Below, in pieces: positions 38,006 through 49,161 of a DNA stretch of 64,000 nt; the stretch's first letter is position 1; the number at the start of each line of letters is the position of its first letter. This DNA is from Chromera velia (lineage: Eukaryota > Sar > Chromeraceae). The notes beneath the pieces are model-generated. The model did no database searches. It was not told the DNA's origin and worked only from the letters and a program-made list of their open reading frames with translations. The DNA lies in contig JAHBMJ010002675.1 in assembly GCA_018398765.1 (NCBI GenBank), positions 1 through 64,000 on the forward strand, read 5' to 3'. The position numbers and the translations under genes were made by a program.

Positions 38006-40098
38006 CTCTCTCTCAACTTTGCCTTCCACTTCTTTCTGCATGGCGTCTAAGATTTACTTCACTTTGCTATGATTGCCGTCAGTCCCTCTCTTCCCCCCTC
38101 ATTTTTTTTCTTCGATCGATCATGCCTTTTCCCCTTGATTTGTCTGTTTGTTTGTTTGCTTGTTTGTTTTGCAGCTTGAAAGAGTAAGTAAGTGACAGCT
38201 TTGTCTCCTGAAGTCTTTCGTCTTTTCCCTTCCTGGTCACTGCGCGCACGAAGAAAACAGCAGAGAGATCTTCCCTGCAGGGTATTGCAGAACCCTCTTC
38301 CGCTTCTTATTCGTTTAATTCTCTCTTTCCCTTCAGCCAAGAAAGTGATCCCCTCCCACAAGCTGTCATGTATTTCCTCTTCTGTTCGCTGGACTGTCGT
38401 CTTGCTTCTCTCACAACTGGCACCACTCAGGCTGCCATGCAGTCCCTCAGTAAAGAATTAAGTGCACGAATGAGAGGAGGGGATGAATGTGGATTTTCGA
38501 CTAAGCACATGTCAGCCAGCCCATAGAAAGAAAGCCTCTCCATCCATTTCCATGCACACACCCCTCCCAGTTCCCCTCAAATGCAAATTCTTTGTGCCCC
38601 ACCCTTCTTTTTCTTTCTCTTGTTTCATATCGGTCACGCAGATATAGGGCCCTTCCGACCAAGAAAACGTAAGTCTCCTGACTGGAGCAGAGAGAGATGA
38701 GTGGTGTCACTCACATACACTCTCTTGAGTTGCTCATGGATGACCCGATTTTCAGAAAAAGGGGAAATATGAGCAAGAATGTAAGCAGGCAAAGAACCAG
38801 TCGGACGGTTTAAGAAGGGGAAGAAAGGAGTGGCGCGAAAGATGCATACCCACAGCTTTATAGACAAGAAAAGAGGCCGGTAACTGATGTGCCCCTGGCG
38901 GAGTTTTGTGAGATTCGTCTTGAGAAAAGGCTCTGCGAATCATCTGATGCTCTTCCTTCTCTGCCTCCCTCCTTTGCAGGCGGAACAAGTCGGTTTGGAG
39001 GTTGAATGCTGTCTGTGATGACAAGGGAGACTTAGTTTTCTTTCGTGACGGTCTCGTTCTATCGGGCCCTCCTTTCCTTCCTGGTTGACTCTCACCAGCT
39101 AGGTCTTAGCTTTTCTTACCTCCTTCAACCGTTCATTCGTTTTTCTGATTCTTTTTGGGAGCCACAGGACTTCACATCTTTTGTCTTGTTTTAGTGCATC
39201 TGTCCGGTTCTGTGAGTTTTCAGAAACAAAGAGCAGCATTGATGAGTAGAAAATGCTGAATTTTTGAACGGAATTCTCTCAGCGTCGCACTGAAGAGAGT
39301 CCAGTAGCCTTAAAATTTGCTTACAGGGTGTGATGAGAAGAGAGAGAGAGAGAAACGCAGACGAGCTATGCGATAATTTAACTCCTTTCGTTTCTGTTGT
39401 TTGGTGTTTGTGCCCCCGCTCCTGCAGAGGAAAATCTTGAAGACTTGTGATAATAGAGGAAAGAAGGGGGAAGTGACGGTGAGTGACCATGCACAGCTTC
39501 TTTATGAATTTTCCCCCGGGCCTTTGTTTCTTTTTCTCGTCGAGTCCTTCCTCGTCTTTGTCTTCTTTCCAAAGCTCTTTCGGAGTCCTCTCGAATTTTC
39601 CGTGTCATGTTCGAGTCTCTCTCTCCTTGGTTCTCTCCTCGCTGGCGTCTCTTTCATACATTCCCTGAACAAATGGGATGCATGCAGAACTCTCTTTTCG
39701 GGTCTCAGAAAAAGCACCTCAAGGTGAGCATGGGCACCCTTCTAGCGTCCTGCAAAGTAGAGCAGGAGTGCTCCTTGTCAATTGTCATCCTGCTACAAGC
39801 TGAAAGATTGCCTGTCTTCCTTCGCCTTCACACATCAGCAGGGGGAACGAAGAGGGGAAAGAGGGGGGGAAGAAATACACACAGGCATGATCGAAGAGCA
39901 TGTCGCAAAAGAGCAAGACCAGAGAGACGTCCAGCTCTTCCATGCACTTTCTCAAATTAGAAATGTTTTAGTCACACGTTCCAATGAATGCTTTTGTACC
40001 CCCTTATTGCTAAATTGATATCCTGTGTGTATTTGAAAAGAAGCTTTGGTCTGTGCATATTTGTTTGCAGAACTGAAAAGCCGACCTCTTCAGCTTGA
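25931..40098 (+). CDS. Secreted protein encoded by a micro-exon gene
   Basis: Exons: 25931-26024, 26507-26526, 26833-27086, 27302-28114, then 28304-28327, 28720-28743, 29183-29212, 29568-29576, 30258-30278, 30520-30528, 30823-30837, 31327-31335, 31770-31799, 32366-32395, 32658-32669, 32940-32951, 33384-33389, 33786-33794, 34126-34134, 34386-34409, 34827-34838, 35552-35596, 35849-35896, 36387-36431, 36661-36675, 37153-37173, 37620-37628, 38175-38183, 38642-38668, 38980-38988, 39688-39723 and 40071-40098 (TGA); about 585 residues. Exon 1 encodes a signal peptide (MRLVLGLVLFFGAPASVTG). Exon 4 is a cysteine-containing domain with no family I recognise. Exons from 28304 to 39723 are 6-48 nt, all multiples of three and all phase 2. 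Their reading is coherent and helical (PASMEERDFLT, RNAKKQHELFLAAQQQ, GDPEKMHGPKMMRNQ, YRALPTKK). Four exons (28304, 34386, 36387, 38642) are open only in phase 2 and not phase 0. Function is unknown. Individual 6-12 nt exons are the least certain. Confidence 0.65.
26767..26816. repeat. (CA)n(CG)n microsatellite
   Basis: A CA run with GCGC core lies just before exon 26833-27086. It is one of the few such repeats here in antisense orientation relative to its host gene. Confidence 0.85.
29100..29181. repeat. (GT)n microsatellite before micro-exon 29183
   Basis: A GT run with a short GCGC core ends directly at the acceptor TGCAG of micro-exon 29183-29212. Confidence 0.9.
31662..31711. repeat. 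(GA)n microsatellite
   Basis: A GA run in the intron preceding micro-exon 31770-31799. Confidence 0.9.
31975..32034. repeat. (CT)n(GT)n compound microsatellite
   Basis: CT then GT in sense orientation, about 85 bases before an acceptor-like TGCAG at 32118. The sequence after that acceptor is not included as an exon because it does not stay open in phase 2. Confidence 0.9.
33281..33334. repeat. (CT)n(GT)n compound microsatellite
   Basis: CT then GT in sense orientation about 50 bases upstream of the acceptor for the 6-nt exon 33384-33389. Confidence 0.9.
36221..36373. repeat. (CTGT)n microsatellite
   Basis: About 150 bases of CTGT/CTGC units end just before the acceptor of micro-exon 36387-36431, again pyrimidine-rich in the sense direction. 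Open frames in it are artefacts. Confidence 0.9.
37957..38015. repeat. (CT)n/(CTAT)n microsatellite
   Basis: A CT run with a short CTAT core in the intron between micro-exons 37620-37628 and 38175-38183. Confidence 0.9.
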
Positions 40099-40144
40099 AG
40101 CTGTACTAATCAAAAAAGCTTTTCAATTACAAATTGGGGGATAG

Positions 40145-40150
40145 AATAAA
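40145..40150 (+). promoter_or_regulatory. Candidate poly(A) signal AATAAA
   Basis: AATAAA lies about 47 bases after the stop of the micro-exon gene and just before composition turns AT-rich, a reasonable 3' end. A second AATAAA occurs near 40217. Confidence 0.4.
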
Positions 40151-40159
40151 AGTCGGCGT

Positions 40160-41908
40160 AAGTAAATTTGAAGCCTTCAACTGAGGCTCATGATGATAAT
40201 GATCATTTTTGAGTTCAAATAAAATCAATACAGTCTGAGACATATCGAACCACGGTGTGTCTGTTTTTTAACTTGTGGGTCACTCACCAATACGGTAGGA
40301 CCAATACCAACTTTTGAAAAGAATCTAATTTGAAATAGAGAAAAACTCTTTTAACTAACCATAAATAACTATATACTTACTTACTTACTTAATTGTGGTT
40401 AAGCCTAGGGTCTCCGAAATCAGAGATAAATGGCAACCTATGCATGGAGTTATAAACAAAAGGAGTAAGCCAACTATAAAAGTCCATGATACTATGTAAC
40501 AATTCACCTCAAGGTGCTATTGGTTCAGTCTTCAGTCTTAACTAGCTATCACTTAGCATAGCACTAGGTCTGGCACTTAGTATGGTGATAGTGATAGTTA
40601 AGGGTTTAATTGGTATCATAGCAGAGCACTTTCGCCGTTCCACAATAATGTTATTTCAAAATTATTTGTTGCGCGTAAACTAGCACTGCATAGCAGCTGT
40701 AGGTAGCTATAGGTAGCTATAGACTCGGCAGAGGTAGCTATAGGCTCAAGTAGCTACTTAAAAGCTTCAAATTCTAACTAATTTTAATAATTACAATTTA
40801 TTCTCCAGCATGTATATTACCTTGAAGTTCAACCGGTTTTTATACTATAACAGCTAGTATAGCAGTGAGGAGTACACTTATTAAATTTCTATAAATATAA
40901 AAATATTACTACAATATGAAAATTTTAACACAAAACTGGGGAAGAAATTAATGATACATTAATGCCACTAATATATTGAAGTTAATACTATATAAACATC
41001 TACACCAACATTAATTACTAAGCACATTAATTACTAAGCTAATATTAGAACTAGTTTAAGAGAGGGAAAAAATCTAAAGACCTAGAAAAAGAGTCTTTCA
41101 TCAAGCATGATCGGCTTAAAAATGTTTGGAAAGGGGAATGATCCCCCAAGGAATCTGAAATACCAGTATGACGGAACTCAAACTTTCATCATACTTCTCC
41201 GAGCCAGTTTTGAACGAAGTCGAACGAAATCGGTCTATTTTACCACTCCCTGTGTGGGAAATTGGGCATTTTGGCTGTAAAAAGGGTCAAGATAGAAAGA
41301 AAAGATCCACAGAAAACATCATGAAGGGTGTTTGGAGCCTGCCGCGCAGAATGGACTCTTGTCACGCATACAGAGTATCCGCACAGAAGTACCCGACTGC
41401 GAAAGATGGGGACAGACAGACAAGCACTTGCCTTGCACACTGTACAAGTGAGACACATGTTCATGCAGGACGTGGCGATTGACTATCATGAAGACAAACA
41501 GGCAGGCAGAGAGCGCAGGACGAAGCTCTTTCAATCGCAATCAATTCAGGCTCTGGTCATATAAAGCTGCTTCCTTCTTTGACTGCATTGCTGGTCATCA
41601 TTTACAGAGGAAAAAAGGTCTGTGAGTCAACACAGACGACAATAAAAGAGTTTCCGCTCGTCGATCGAACACACCGCCGGAGGGAAAGAGGTGCGCACAC
41701 CTCTTTGCCCTCCCAAGGTCTCTCTTCTCACTCATACACGCTCGTCTCGTCAAATATAGGAAGGAATGCTGCTCTTGCACGCACACCCAAGCATCTCACA
41801 ACACTGTGACAAACGACTCCCATTCCACACACTTACACATACTCCACAGGGCCTTCACTCAAGCTGACAGACGAAGCGCCAAGAAGGAAAGAAGGAAAGA
41901 GTAACTGC
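40160..41908. other. AT-rich island and spacer
   Basis: 40160-41130 is sharply AT-rich, with a TACT tract near 40375-40395 and short tandem TAGCTATAGG units at about 40690-40760. 41130-41908 has normal composition and no gene I can support. Confidence 0.5.
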
Positions 41909-43088
41909 TTAGTCGTGCTTGTGGTCGTGGCCGGAGGCGTAGCCCTTGCCGGAAGAGGCAGTGGCGGGGATGGTCTCAGTCATCACGCACTGCTTTCCGG
42001 TGTCGGTGAAGCCCTTAGGGCAGGACTGGGTGGTGGTGTAGGAGGTGGTGGTGCAGCCTCCGTTCTTTCCGGCAGTGGAACCGGGGGGGCAGTTGTAGAC
42101 GGCAGGGACGGAGTGAGTGGCCTCGCAGGTCTTTCCGGTGTCAACAGAGCCGGGGGGGCAGAAGTAAGTGGTGTGGGACTCCTGAATGTAGGTGGTATCA
42201 GCAGGGATCTGCTCGGTGACGGTCACAGGGACGTAGGTGAGGGCAGTCTCCTCGAGGTAGCAGCCTCCCTTCTTGCCAGAGCCAGAGCCGGCGCCGGGGG
42301 GGCATACAGACTCAGTGGTGACCTTCTCGGTTCTGGCAATCTCGGTCTTACTGGCGGTGATAAAGGTGGGGATAGCAGGGACAGAGGTGGTCATGGGGAC
42401 AGTGGAGGTGACAACCTTGGTGGTGGTCATGGGAGTGGGGGCGTAAGAGGTCTGAAAAGAGGTGATGCTGTTGGCAGCAACAATCTCGGTGTTGTAGCTA
42501 GTGGAGACGGAGTGAGAGGTCCCCATCATGGTGGAGGTGGCGTAAGTGAGGGAAGTCTCCTCGGCGGAAGAGAAGGCGGAGGCGCTGTCAGCGGGGACAA
42601 CAGAGTAAGTGGGGACCATGGGGACAGTCTCAGTGAAGGAGTCAGTCACCACACGGTACTTAGTCTTCATAGGGCAGGGCTGTCTACCGGCAGCGGGGGG
42701 AAGAGGGGTTCCTTTGCCCTTGGAGCCGTGGCCATGTCCATGGGAAGAGCCGTGCCCGTAGCCGGTTCCGGTGGCAACAGAGCCGTCAGGGCGGATGCAA
42801 TTGGCGTAGTTGACACGAGAGTTGGTGACAGTGACGGGGGAAGACTCGTGAGCAATGGAGTACTTCACGAGAGCAGGCACTGTCTCAGTGTAAGAGGAAG
42901 AGTCAACACCGGCGAAGGTCTCCTCGAGGACAATGTCGTCGTACACAGTGGACACCTCCTCAGTGGTGGCGGTCTCAGTCATAGTACGGGTCTCGTATCT
43001 GTAGAGCTTGGGGACAACCTCAGTGATGGTGGAGGGCTCGAAGGTGATGCTGGTGGTAGTGAAAGTCTCAGCAGGGACATCCTCCCAA
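41909..43088 (-). CDS. Oocyst-wall-protein-like cysteine-repeat protein (5' exon missing)
   Basis: One long exon ends at TAA (41909-41911); its upper end is set by the acceptor CTTGCTGCAG at 43089. It encodes about 392 residues. The C-terminal third has Cys repeats CPPGSVDTGKTC, CPPGSTAGKNGGC and CPKGFTDTGKQC, separated by Thr/Val/Pro segments such as HSVPAVYN. This spacing resembles the COWP family of apicomplexan oocyst walls. The rest is Thr/Ser-rich with recurring TETVP and TEQIP words, plus a Gly/His segment (HGSSHGHGHGSKGKG) and a His-rich tail. Family members are secreted and disulfide-crosslinked into resistant walls; here a cyst-wall role is inferred. A signal-peptide exon should lie at higher coordinates, but none was identified. 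Strong third-position bias leaves a 396-codon antisense frame open. Confidence 0.65.
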
Positions 43089-43721
43089 CTGCAGCAAGGC
43101 AATGAATGGGTAACACAACGGTGAATCGAGAAGAAACGAGCTGACAAGATTGCGTCACTTGAAAAAAATATTCCAGTCATTGAGAAGAGAAAGCAGCAGG
43201 CAGCAGCACACAAAACAGGAAGAGACCGGAAGAATGCACCGAAGTGACAGAGAAGCAGAGAAGCAGAGAAGCAAAAGAATACAGAGAGGTGAGGGTATTG
43301 AAATAGGCTAGACTCAACCACAGTCTAGACCTCAAAGACGTTAACATGTTAACATCTATTGTCTAGCTATAGGTTAGTATCATATAATTTGATAATGATC
43401 CTTTATTCTTTTTCATTAATTGACTAGCGAGTTAATAGCCTTTCTTATATACATAAATAAATATCAAACTATGTAAGTAATACAACTTTATTTATTTAAA
43501 TTTTTGTTTATTATAACTTTAGTTTTGTTGTATACTAAACTCTATCATATTTTTGATTTGATCTTTTGTAATGTCAAGAATTTTTTACTCACAATTTAGG
43601 TATAAGGCTGCAGATAAGGTCTAATAATTAAGTTTTCTAGTAAGTTTTATACTGTTTATGCAGTTGACTTTAAAAGGTACACTCTAATATAAATACTAGT
43701 CACTGAGTAGTATTCACTAAA

Positions 43722-43952
43722 CCTAGGCGCCGGCTAGAGGAAAAAAAAAAAGTAGACGATCTCGGGAGATTCTTTTTTTTTTTTTTTCTTTTTTACTTTT
43801 TGACCCTGAACAACACTTAATAACAGTTGTGCAACACACAAACAACACTTGTGCAACAGTTGAACAACAGTTGTTTGACTGAAAAAGAAGAAAAAAAAAA
43901 AGTAGACAATCTAGGGAGATCTTTTTTTTTTTTTTCTCTAGCCGGCGCCTAG
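43722..43952. mobile_element. MITE/foldback element with 17-bp TIRs and 7-bp TSD
   Basis: CTAGGCGCCGGCTAGAG at 43723-43739 is the exact inverted complement of CTCTAGCCGGCGCCTAG at 43936-43952. CACTAAA immediately precedes (43715-43721) and follows (43953-43959) the element, as a target-site duplication would. Inside, an A-run/AGTAGAC/T-run module occurs twice, near 43740-43790 and 43890-43935. It has no coding capacity, so it is probably a non-autonomous DNA transposon. Its superfamily is unknown. Confidence 0.7.
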
Positions 43953-44177
43953 CACTAAATTTTAGACTAAACTGTTCTAGAAACTGTTTAAATTGATTTT
44001 TTTTTGTATACTCGAACTGTTTTTGGCCAAGATATAAAACAAAAGATAATAAATCTACGAGTCTTAGTAGTCTAGTGATAAGTTGTAGATGTACGTCGCC
44101 TAAACAAAAAAAAAAGAAGCCTAGGGGAGCTAAACCGGTTAATAAACCCCCTGTTTTTTTTAAATAAGATACAAGTT

Positions 44178-44300
44178 TCACATTAAATTTAATTACATTC
44201 AAAATTCACTTCTAAATTCACTTAAATTCATTTAAATTCACTGCTTAAATTCATGTAACTTCATGTGAATTCACTTAAATTCATTTGTAAATTCACTCAT
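44178..44300. repeat. Degenerate AAATTCACTT tandem repeat
   Basis: Roughly ten imperfect copies of a 10-14 base word of the type TTAAATTCACTT. Confidence 0.6.
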
Positions 44301-44417
44301 TTTTGCAAGGATGAATCCAATTACGAATCACTGGCTAATTCATTGAATTAATGATAAATGAAATGTGACATTCTAAGGGGTTCTTCCAGCTTAGTAGTCT
44401 CTGTACTGACACTGCCG

Positions 44418-47094
44418 CTAGCCGCTGCATGCATGGAGTCTGACAGAGAGGAGAGCGATGAAGAGCCCACCCGTTCCGCTGTGAAGGGGGTCGAATCTGC
44501 ACGCACTGAAACGGCTCACTAATGAAGCACCTTCCATACTCTCTTCATCACCCGATCTTGGCTCTGTCGCCTCATTTGCTCTCGACACCGAAATTCCCTC
44601 CACAGATTCTTTGGACCCCTCTTCTCCCCTGTCCCCTGCAACAAACCCCGTCTCTCCCACCCCCTTGTCATCGGAGGCGCCCAGAATTTCAGAGGACACG
44701 CGCCCATCGGAGGAAGAAGGGACAAAACGCGGAGGGCAGGCTGGCACGCTCCACACGGATCCTCCGAAAGATTCAGACGTTGTCTCCGCTGTGTGATTAC
44801 GCGAAGATGAAACCTCCATGCTGGGAGATGTCACTCCGTGCGAACGGTCCCGCTTCTCTGCCGGTGGGGACTCAAAGCCTTCGAGGACAAAAGGGAGCCT
44901 CACAGGAAAAACCTTCGCAGAAAAATGACCTCTTTCCTTGCCAGCTCCCCCCTTGTGTGGTTGCGGCTGATCACGCACGCCAGGGTGACACTCTTTCCCT
45001 CGCTCGTCGAAACTGTGTCCTGTTGAAGAAGAGGACGAAGAGGAAGACGAAGAAGCAGAACCGGATTCACCTTGCAGTGTTTTGCTGAGAACATCACAGA
45101 CGACCTTTTCATTCTGTGCAGAGGCGAGAGAGCAAGTTGAGTAGACAAGCAACCCCCCCGGCTTGAGGAGAGAGAGACCTCTCGACAGGAGACCCCTCTG
45201 GAGAGTGCCTAGAGATTCGAGCCGATGGGGGTCCATCACTCGTCGGTCAAAACTCTGCATGCAGGCAGGAACACAGAAAGGAAAACACACAGGCAGGGAT
45301 CCTTTGTTTCGCTGTAATGCATTACTTCTCGAAGTTCAGAAAGGAGAGGCAGACTAGCTTGCCAGTCAACACACGACGCCCACGCAGTCTGAAGTCGATC
45401 TAACTACAAAATTTCATTGCCGTCTCCTCTAACGTGCAACAAAGACATGGGCAAAAACCCTGGACGACCTCGACTGACCTCCCATCCCCACCCCCCTTCC
45501 TCTCCGAATTTGTGGATATGCCTTACTGAGCCGTCGTGAGTGCACTCTGCCTGCAGGGGAAAACTCCAAACAAACAAGTGAGCGAGCGAACGAACAAACG
45601 AACGCGGGAACGTGATGACCCCGAGTGAGTGCCTCAGGCCGAAATGAAGGTGAGAAGGAATGGAACAGGTCAAGACATGTGAAGGAAAACAGGCAGGCAT
45701 CTATAGGAAGAGGAGACAAACCACACAACATACGACGTCAAAGAAGAGGCGTGATAACGGACGAAAACGAAAAGAAAAAAACAACGAACCGCGAGAAGAG
45801 AAGAAAAGAAAGACAGGCAGAATGGAAGAAAGAAAGAAAGGCAGGCAGGCAGGCAGGCAGGCAGAACGAAAGAAAGAAAGGATCGAACAAACAAACAAAC
45901 AAAAAACCAAAGAAACAAACAAACAGACAAAGCGAGAGGGAGAGAGAGAGCAGCTGACTGACGTCCACCAGAACCCGGTCGAAAAGAGGAGGCACAGGGT
46001 GACGGAGGTGAGGGGGCAATTTCAACAAATTCTTCTTTGGGTCAGCAGCAGCAGCAGAAGAAGAAGACCCTCCTGCCCCCTCTTCCTCTTCCCCCCCTTT
46101 GGACTCGTCGTTCGAAGGAGAAGAACAGATGCTGCTGGTTGTTGAAGGGCCGCCGTCTGGAGCTCTGGCTTCTCTTTTGGTTCCCGTCTCTGGTTCTGTA
46201 TCTGCTGTTGGTCTTTCTCTTTCTGTCTGGGTGGTGCTCTGCTGCTGCTGTTGTGACTCCGTTTTCCGTCTCCTCTTTCTCTCCCGGAACCCCCCCTTCT
46301 CTGTGGCTGCCTTCAGGACCTCAGTAGCTGCGGCAAGAGGGTCAAATTGGGTTCCGTCAGCCTGAAGGAAGAAAGGAAGGGAGGGAGAGAGTTGAACGTA
46401 GAGAAAGTTGAGACAGGAAGTGAAGTACACGATCGATCGAGTTGCATGGGGGTGCTTCAAACAAAGTGGGGGCGATAGAGGAGCGAGAAAGAGAAAGAAA
46501 GGGGGAAAAGAGAAGAAAAGAAGGCCGGAAGAAAAACAAAAAGAAGACAGGAAGCAAGGACAGAACGAAAATTAACCGCAAGGAGGAAAGGAAAGGAGGA
46601 AGAGGAAATGAGAAAAGGAAGGGAGTGAGAGGAGTGTAACTTTGAGTCTAAGAATCCATCCAGTCATCCATCGCGCTGCCGTGTCTCCTTCCACGCTGTT
46701 GAATTATTTTGTCCTCTCTTCGATTTTTGAAGTGTCCGTATCCCCAACATCGACCCTTTAATCTTCCGACACGGACAGACGTCCTCCCCCTCCCCCCCCC
46801 CCCCNCCCCCCCCCCCCCCCCCGCCACACACACACACACACAAGTAGAGCGGACGTACCTGAAAGAGCCTGACGTTGTTGCACCCCGCTCTTCTGACCAG
46901 AGTCCGGCAGGTGTTCAATCGGGGAGCAGAGACGTCCTGCAAGCAAATAGACGAACAGACAGACAGACAGACAGAGTGTAGGTGTGTTTTCTTTCCCTCC
47001 TTTTCTACATCTAGAGAACAGACAAACAGGAAAGAAGAGGCCCTGCAGGGATAAAAACAGGACACAGTCACTCAGACGAGACTGAAAAATAAAA

Positions 47095-47159
<65 letters not shown>

Positions 47160-47504
47160 CATCTTCGGAAACTTTCTTTTTTTCATGAGAAAGATGCAGA
47201 GCATGCAAATGGCGAGACGACACGAACACGCGCTGTGGCTGGGTGAACCGAAAAAGGGGGCGATGCAGCAGAAAAGCAAGAAGATCGCCTTTTTGTGAAG
47301 AAGTATGTCACGTGAAAAAGAAGAATGCCAAGAGAGTCTTAGGCTGCTTTCTCATAAAGTTTTGCTTTGCACAGGTACCGTCACCCCCCTTTGAGACTGG
47401 AAAGTAAGAAGAAATTTACAGACACTGACAGACAGACAGACAGATTATATGTTTCTTCTTCTCCCTTCCTTTTTTCACAGACAGACTATATCGTCTTTTC
47501 TTTC

Positions 47505-47539
<35 letters not shown>

Positions 47540-49096
47540 AACAGACGGACAGACAGACGGACAGACAGACAGACTGACAGACAGATCATATGTTTCTTCT
47601 CCCTTCTTTTCTTCACAGACAGGCAGACAAACAGACAGACAGACTGACAGACAAGCAGACTGCCTGACTGACCACACCGACAACCAGACCCCCATCCCCA
47701 ACGAGCTCTGAGAGGAGGCCTGCGTGCGTCAGTAACAAGTTTGCGAGGGAAAAAGACACGGAAATTACTTTACTCGTACTTGCAATTGGAGAGAAGGGGT
47801 GTAACGGGGCTCCTGAGAGAAACTTTGGGCGGCAGAGCGAAAGAAACGAAGAAAAGGAAAGCGAAAAAAATCGATTCAGGTCAAGATTAAGAAAAGAATG
47901 CGTCTCAGACAAAAGTAAAGAAACTGGCAGGCAGGCCATCACACTGAGTCTCTCCCTGAATCCCTCCCTCCCTCCCTCCCTCTCATCCACTCCAGCTCAG
48001 GACAATTAATGAATCAACATTATGGACAGATTCCCCCCCCCCTTTCTACTTTGCACTCCCATTTCCAACACAAGAGAGACCTTCTCGCACAAACACCAAG
48101 CGCTTCCCCTGAAGAGCCAAGGTGTCGGGGGGCGGTGAAGGACTTTGAGGGAAAACGGGGAGAGATTGGAGAACAGAACCCTATCCCTCCCTCCCGACCA
48201 ACCTACCTACCACGGTTGCCACTATGTTTCCCTTGTGCACAAAAAAAGACTAACACAGAAAACTTGACGGGAAAGCAGAGTAGACTCACTCACTCACTCA
48301 CAAAGTTTGGCACCGGGAGCGCAACAAAGGTCGAGAACAGAATGTCCTGCGTGCATGCAGGGCAGGCAGAAGGGCAGGCAGAAGGGCAGGAGAGGGTGTC
48401 GGATAGGGCGCAGGAGAAGAGACAAATAATTATACCTCATGGTGTCCTGGAGTTTCCTTCTTACTTCCCGGCTGAATGAGCGACAGATTGACCGACGACA
48501 TGATAGGGGGTCCACCTTTTCCGTCCTTCCTTCCTTCCTTGCTTCCTTCCTTCGATCGTTCGTCTTTGAGTACGTGTCTGTGTGCGTGTCTCTATCTCTG
48601 CCCCCCCTCCCCCACGAGATCTGCGGAGCTGGAAATCGACACTCAAACACAAGCAGGAGAAATGCGGAGCTGGAAATCGACACTCACACACAAGCAGAAG
48701 AAATGCGGAGCTGGAAATCGACACTCAAACACAAGCAGGAGATATGCGGGGTTGGAAATCGACACTCAAACACAAGCAGGAGACATGCCGAGCTGGAAAT
48801 CGACACTCAAACACAAGCAGGAGAAATGCCGAGCTGGAAATCGACACTCAAACGCAAGCAGGAGATATGCGGAGCTGGAAAGCGAAACTCAAACACAAGC
48901 AGGAGATATGCGGAGCTGGAAATCGACACTCAAACACAAGCAGGAGAAATGCCGAGCTGGAAATCAACACTCACACACAAGCAGAAGATATGCGGAGCTG
49001 GAAACGACACTCACACACAAGCAGGAGATATGCGGAGCTGCAAATCGACACTCACACACAAGCAGGAGATATGCGGAGCTGGAAATCGACACTCAN

Positions 49097-49161
<65 letters not shown>

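Larger units (their letters stand above)
43322..44400. other. AT-rich island
   Basis: Sharply AT-rich DNA between the wall-protein and NSUN genes, with many CTAG words. It hosts the foldback element at 43722-43952 and a degenerate AAATTCACTT repeat. No coding signal is seen. Confidence 0.6.

Noticed and set aside
38433-38513. Alternative last exon of the micro-exon gene after CATGCAG at 38432
   Set aside because: It is open only in phase 0, while exons at 38642 and 39688 and the end at 40071 continue phase 2; it could be a rare alternative end.
41915-43105. Plus-strand 396-codon open frame as a gene
   Set aside because: It is the mirror of the cysteine-repeat wall protein and shows only Gly/Ser/Val bias with no recognisable domain.
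47424-47670. CRISPR-like array
   Set aside because: Spaced GACA blocks with similar spacers are microsatellite duplications; the spacers are not unique and the genome is eukaryotic.
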